Below, in pieces: positions 61,063 through 64,000 of a DNA stretch of 64,000 nt. Source of the stretch: JAIXWP01 sp046309775 (GTDB lineage: Bacteria; Bacteroidota; Bacteroidia; Flavobacteriales_D; Sanyastnellaceae). Where the stretch lies: NCBI GenBank assembly GCA_046309775.1, contig JBKCOM010000223.1, forward strand, positions 26,179-90,178, in the 5' to 3' direction. The stretch's first letter is position 1. Each line of letters starts with the position of its first letter. The notes under the pieces were generated by a model. That model saw nothing but the letters and a program-made list of their open reading frames with translations, was not told where the DNA came from and searched no databases. Position numbers and translations under genes: made by a program.

Positions 61063-62046
61063 TTAAATACTGAGGATGCGCGCTATTCGCAATTCATCGC
61101 GATTAGGCACATTCGCTCTAGTGATAGACTCTTCAAGTGAAGTGTAGCTTTCACGGTCGTTGATAATACCGACCATTACATCTTTCCTTCCCTGAAGTAA
61201 ACCTTCTACGGCCGCGACACCCATTCTACTTGCCAACACTCGGTCATAGCAGCTTGGATTTCCACCTCTTTGCAGGTGCCCCAACACCGATACCCGCGTT
61301 TCGTACTCAGCGTACTTTTCGCTTACCGTCTTGGCAATTTCATAAGCGCCACCGCTCTTAGAACCTTCGGCTACAATTACAATACTTGAAGTCTTTCCAC
61401 TTTCCTCAGTGCTTCTGAGAGTTTCTACCAACTCGTCGACGCTCATTTCGTCTTCGGGTAGAATAATTGCAATTGCTCCTGTTGCGATTCCAGCTTTTAA
61501 AGCAATGAATCCGCTATTTCTTCCCATCACCTCCACAAAGAACAATCGATTGTGAGAGGTAGCGGTATCTCTGATTTTATCTACAGCGTCTACAACGGTG
61601 TTTGTCGCAGTGTCAAATCCGATGCAGTGGTCTGTTCCATATAAGTCATTGTCAATAGAACCTGGAATACCAATGACAGGGATTCCAAATTCTTTTTGGA
61701 AAATGTGCGCTCCTGTAAATGTGCCATTACCACCAATGGTAATGAGGGCGTCCACTCCATTCTTTTTCAAGTTTTCAAACGCCTTTTTTCTTCCCTCTTC
61801 GGTCATGAATTCTTTGCTGCGTGAACTCTTCAGAATTGTGCCACCACGACCAAGAATTTTTGCCACTGAGCGTTCATTCAAACGTTTGAAGTCGCCCTCA
61901 ATCATACCCTGATATCCTTGAAAAATGCCTTCACATTCAACGTTGTGATAAACACATGCTCTAACTACCGCGCGAATCGCGGCGTTCATTCCCGGAGCGT
62001 CACCACCACTGGTCAAAACTCCGATTCTTTTTATTCCGTTTGGCAT
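61063..62046 (-). CDS. pfkA: ATP-dependent 6-phosphofructokinase
   Basis: 327 residues. GGDAPGMN at the N-terminus, catalytic SIDNDL with Asp132, FVEVMGRNSGF, and GHLQRGGNPSCYDRVLASRMG. Gly108 and Gly129 mark the ATP-type rather than the PPi-type enzyme. Unusually, the segment normally read IGGDGS is IGGNGT, with Asn107 where E. coli has Asp103. It is first in the pfkA-gapA-kinase-pgmB operon and divergent from a Nudix-type regulator, with a palindrome 48 bp before its start codon. Confidence 0.93.
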   Translation of the reverse strand: MPNGIKRIGVLTSGGDAPGMNAAIRAVVRACVYHNVECEGIFQGYQGMIEGDFKRLNERSVAKILGRGGTILKSSRSKEFMTEEGRKKAFENLKKNGVDALITIGGNGTFTGAHIFQKEFGIPVIGIPGSIDNDLYGTDHCIGFDTATNTVVDAVDKIRDTATSHNRLFFVEVMGRNSGFIALKAGIATGAIAIILPEDEMSVDELVETLRSTEESGKTSSIVIVAEGSKSGGAYEIAKTVSEKYAEYETRVSVLGHLQRGGNPSCYDRVLASRMGVAAVEGLLQGRKDVMVGIINDRESYTSLEESITRANVPNRDELRIARILSI

Positions 62047-62062
62047 ATTGATTTCTTTGTGC

Positions 62063-62070
62063 CGAAATTA
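62063..62070 (-). promoter_or_regulatory. -7 box TAATTTCG for the pfkA operon
   Basis: Reverse-strand TAnnTTCG, 16 nt before pfkA. The palindrome at 62094-62114 lies 24 bp further upstream, around the expected -33 region. Confidence 0.45.
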
Positions 62071-62093
62071 AATGAAATTCAGCGGGGACGAAC

Positions 62094-62114
62094 TTAGTGT
62101 AATTTTTACACTAA
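62094..62114. promoter_or_regulatory. Operator-like palindrome, copy 1
   Basis: Perfect inverted repeat: TTAGTGTAA, 3 bp, TTACACTAA. It is placed upstream of pfkA next to a candidate -7 box. Copy 2 lies at 62191-62211. Confidence 0.75.
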
Positions 62115-62185
62115 CACAAATCAGGATTACTTTTTTTACAAAAAATAATTTTTTGGTTGTGATATAAATTCACTGCTGCGTCCTG

Positions 62186-62193
62186 TATATTTG
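62186..62193 (+). promoter_or_regulatory. -7 box TATATTTG for the Nudix regulator gene
   Basis: Perfect TAnnTTTG, 25 nt before ATG 62219. It overlaps the left arm of palindrome copy 2 by three bases. Confidence 0.55.
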
Positions 62194-62211
62194 GTGTCAA
62201 TAATACACTAA
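62191..62211. promoter_or_regulatory. Operator-like palindrome, copy 2
   Basis: TTGGTGTCA, 3 bp, ATACACTAA: 15 of 18 arm positions match copy 1. It covers the predicted start point of the regulator gene, as expected for autorepression. Confidence 0.65.
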
Positions 62212-62218
62212 GCCCCTT

Positions 62219-62899
62219 ATGGACGTTTCTGTTGACTGTGTCGTTTTTGGATTTGATGATCAGAAGTTAAAACTACTGCTAATTGAGCAAAAGCAGCCGT
62301 CTGGAGGTGCGTCTATCAAATTACAAAAAGCGCTTCCCGGCGATTTGTTAATGGACGATGAAAGTCTTGATGAAGCAGCTAGGCGTGTTCTTTCAGAGCT
62401 TACCAGTCTTGAGGGCATTTATCTAAAGCAATTCCATGCTTTCGGTGACCCCAATCGCGTTAGAGGTCTCAAGGATCAGGAATGGCTGAGAAGTTTTAGA
62501 AATAATCCAGAGCGCCGAGTTTTGACGGTAGGCTATTATTCGCTCGTAAAGATGGAAGATTTCAATCCAAAAGCCGCTTCATTCGCGGGAAAAGCTCAAT
62601 GGATTGACGTTTACAAGATTCCAGCGCTGGCATTCGACCATAATGAAATTGTTGATGAGGCTTTGAAAATGTTGCGTCATGAATTGGTAGCAGATAACAT
62701 CGGTTTTGAATTATTACCTGAAAAATTCACGTTATCTCAGCTACAGCGCTTGCATGAAATTATTTTGGATAAAAAATTAGACAAGCGCAATTTCCGCAAG
62801 AATATCCTAAAGAATGATCGTGTAAAGGCTTTGAATGAAAAACAAAAAGGCGTGCTTCATAAGCCCGCCCAATTGTTTAAATTCGACCGTGTAGAGTAA
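62219..62899 (+). CDS. Nudix-domain transcriptional regulator (NrtR/AraR-like)
   Basis: 226 residues. N-terminal Nudix fold (VDCVVFGFDDQKLKLLLIEQ .. LPGDLLMDDESLDEAARRVLSEL) whose catalytic box is broken: the REUxEExGU core reads RRVLSELTS, so hydrolysis is unlikely. The C-terminus is a winged-helix region of the NrtR type (FTLSQLQRLHEIILDKKLDKRNFRKNIL, HKPAQLFKFD). Family members sense NAD- or sugar-related ligands and repress neighbouring genes. It is divergent from pfkA, and two palindromes lie between. Regulation of glycolysis plus autoregulation is inferred. Confidence 0.82.
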   Translation: MDVSVDCVVFGFDDQKLKLLLIEQKQPSGGASIKLQKALPGDLLMDDESLDEAARRVLSELTSLEGIYLKQFHAFGDPNRVRGLKDQEWLRSFRNNPERRVLTVGYYSLVKMEDFNPKAASFAGKAQWIDVYKIPALAFDHNEIVDEALKMLRHELVADNIGFELLPEKFTLSQLQRLHEIILDKKLDKRNFRKNILKNDRVKALNEKQKGVLHKPAQLFKFDRVE

Positions 62900-62907
62900 C
62901 GCTACAC
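62889..62907. terminator. Weak hairpin between convergent regulator and ilvE genes
   Basis: GTGTAG, 7-base loop, CTACAC, overlapping both stop codons, followed by AATTCTTTTG. The T-run is poor. Confidence 0.3.
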
Positions 62908-63972
62908 AATTCTTTTGTTCCAATGATGTGAATCTGTTTCTCTCCCTCTTTTTAAAGAATCCAAGAAAGCGGAAACTTTTGGAGCAAATTCCCACTCAGT
63001 ATACGGTCTCAAAGTATAATCAACACCTTTGTAATTAATCACACGAATTGGTGCTATTGTAGCAGCAGTGCCAGCGCCAAAAGCTTCATCCAGCTCTCCG
63101 TTTTCGATGGCTTCCATCACCTCTGCTACCGACACCTTTCTTTCTTCTACATTATAACCCCAGTCTCTTGCTACCTGAAGCACACTGTCGCGAGTTACCC
63201 CATCGAGGATGCTATCTGATAAAGCTGGAGTAAACAAAGTATTTCCTTTTTTGAAAATAACGTTCATTGTACCGCTTTCTTCAAAGTATTGATGCGTTTC
63301 TGCATCCGTCCAGAGCATTTGATTGTAGCCTGAATCTTGAGCAAGTTTGGCAGGATATAAAGCGGCCGCATAATTCCCGGCTGCTTTTGCATGACCAGTT
63401 CCACCCTTCGCTGCGCGCGTGAATGCAGGCTCTATTTTTACCTTAATTTCTCCAGTATAATACTTTCCGACGGGGCAAGAAAAAATCACGAATAGATAAC
63501 TTCCACTTGGACGCACACCAACGTACTCGTCTGTTGCGAACATATGCGGACGAATGTAAAGCGACTCCCCCTCTCCTGTCGGTACCCACGAGCTATCCAA
63601 TGCTGTTAGTTGCGCAAGGCACTCCATGAAAAGCTCTTCGGGAAGCTCGGGCATACAGAGGCGATGAGCACTCTTATTCAATCGAGCGGCATTTTTTTCA
63701 GGACGGAAAATAAAGACTTCACCATCGCTGTTTTTGTAAGCTTTCAATCCTTCAAATATCGCTTGACCATAGTGAAGCGAACTGATCGCAGGACTGAATT
63801 CTAATTTGCCATAAGGTTTGATGATGGGCCTTCCCCACTGACCATCTGTGTATTCCACAACACACATGTGGTCTGCGAAAATTTTACCAAAACCAAGATC
63901 CGACCAGTTCACTTCATTGATTCTGCTCTTCTCTACCTTTTGGACTTCAATCTTGTTGGTTGTTGCTATCAT
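62902..63972 (-). CDS. ilvE: Branched-chain amino acid aminotransferase
   Basis: 356 residues, the length of the class II IlvE subgroup. Landmarks: HYGQAIFEGLKAYKNSDGEVFIFRPEKNAARLNKSAHRL, the PLP lysine region GTGHAKAAGNYAAALYPAKLA, and YFEESGTMNVIF. It catalyses the last step of leucine, isoleucine and valine synthesis with pyridoxal phosphate. Its stop lies 2 bp from that of the convergent regulator gene. Its promoter is close to or beyond the window edge. Confidence 0.95.
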   Translation of the reverse strand: MIATTNKIEVQKVEKSRINEVNWSDLGFGKIFADHMCVVEYTDGQWGRPIIKPYGKLEFSPAISSLHYGQAIFEGLKAYKNSDGEVFIFRPEKNAARLNKSAHRLCMPELPEELFMECLAQLTALDSSWVPTGEGESLYIRPHMFATDEYVGVRPSGSYLFVIFSCPVGKYYTGEIKVKIEPAFTRAAKGGTGHAKAAGNYAAALYPAKLAQDSGYNQMLWTDAETHQYFEESGTMNVIFKKGNTLFTPALSDSILDGVTRDSVLQVARDWGYNVEERKVSVAEVMEAIENGELDEAFGAGTAATIAPIRVINYKGVDYTLRPYTEWEFAPKVSAFLDSLKRGRETDSHHWNKRIV

Positions 63973-64000
63973 TAAGCATGTGGTTTGATTGATTATCCTT

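Overview
The window reads as chromosomal DNA of a free-living, probably marine member of the Bacteroidota, most likely Flavobacteriales of the Cryomorphaceae/Crocinitomicaceae/Schleiferiaceae kind. This is inferred from the many type IX secretion (T9SS) cargo proteins with type A or type B C-terminal sorting domains, the many short lipoproteins, the L-type lectin and SprB-like adhesin modules, and the recurrent -7 promoter box TAnnTT(T/C)G with almost no Shine-Dalgarno sequences. I see no prophage, insertion sequence, CRISPR array or integron. Genes are tightly packed and no gene-free stretch exceeds 300 bp; the longest are 427-697 and 11035-11269, which hold promoters and otherwise nothing I recognise.

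Layout. 1-11034: the start of clpC, then gyrA, a TPR protein, a di-heme peroxidase with a beta-barrel partner, and a second type II topoisomerase pair (parE-parC). 11270-16498: a giant T9SS-exported BNR/VPS10-like protein with 72-bp tandem repeats. 16657-24489: trxA, an LPP20-like lipoprotein, an FKBP lipoprotein, a five-gene minus-strand operon (DUF3817, HerA-like ATPase, LOG protein, SGNH hydrolase, YaaA) and a DECD-box helicase. 24548-36695: acyltransferase, two type B T9SS proteins, accD, LMW phosphatase, ung, a Lys-C-like secreted protease, Sua5 and NDH-2. 36702-42980: two overlapping unknown lipoprotein genes, tRNA-Met, a START-like protein, TrmN6 and a paaJ-paaY pair. 43061-50299: a small membrane protein plus a water-dikinase-like exported protein, then surE, a small membrane protein, lpxB, a SpoIID-like protein and a two-PDZ protein. 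50469-58416: YigZ, an unknown protein, a WbpM-like epimerase, a thiolase and a large M43 metalloprotease. 58512-62899: a glycolytic operon pfkA-gapA-sugar kinase-pgmB, divergent from a Nudix-type regulator. 62902 to the end: ilvE.

The most system-like observations are three. First, a Nudix-fold regulator with a degenerate catalytic box is divergent from pfkA, and the shared intergenic region carries two copies of an 18+3 bp palindrome; I infer a local sugar/glycolysis regulatory circuit. Second, a protein with the domain order of glucan water dikinases (phosphohistidine domain, then nucleotide-binding domain) carries an N-terminal export-like segment and overlaps a small membrane protein gene. 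Third, at several genes the -7 box lies only 4-5 nt before the start codon, which predicts leaderless transcripts. The exported proteins at 11270 and 54724 also share unnamed modules, including a tandem C-terminal domain of about 95 residues.

All functional assignments come from reading the sequence and from recall of family motifs; no database search was run.
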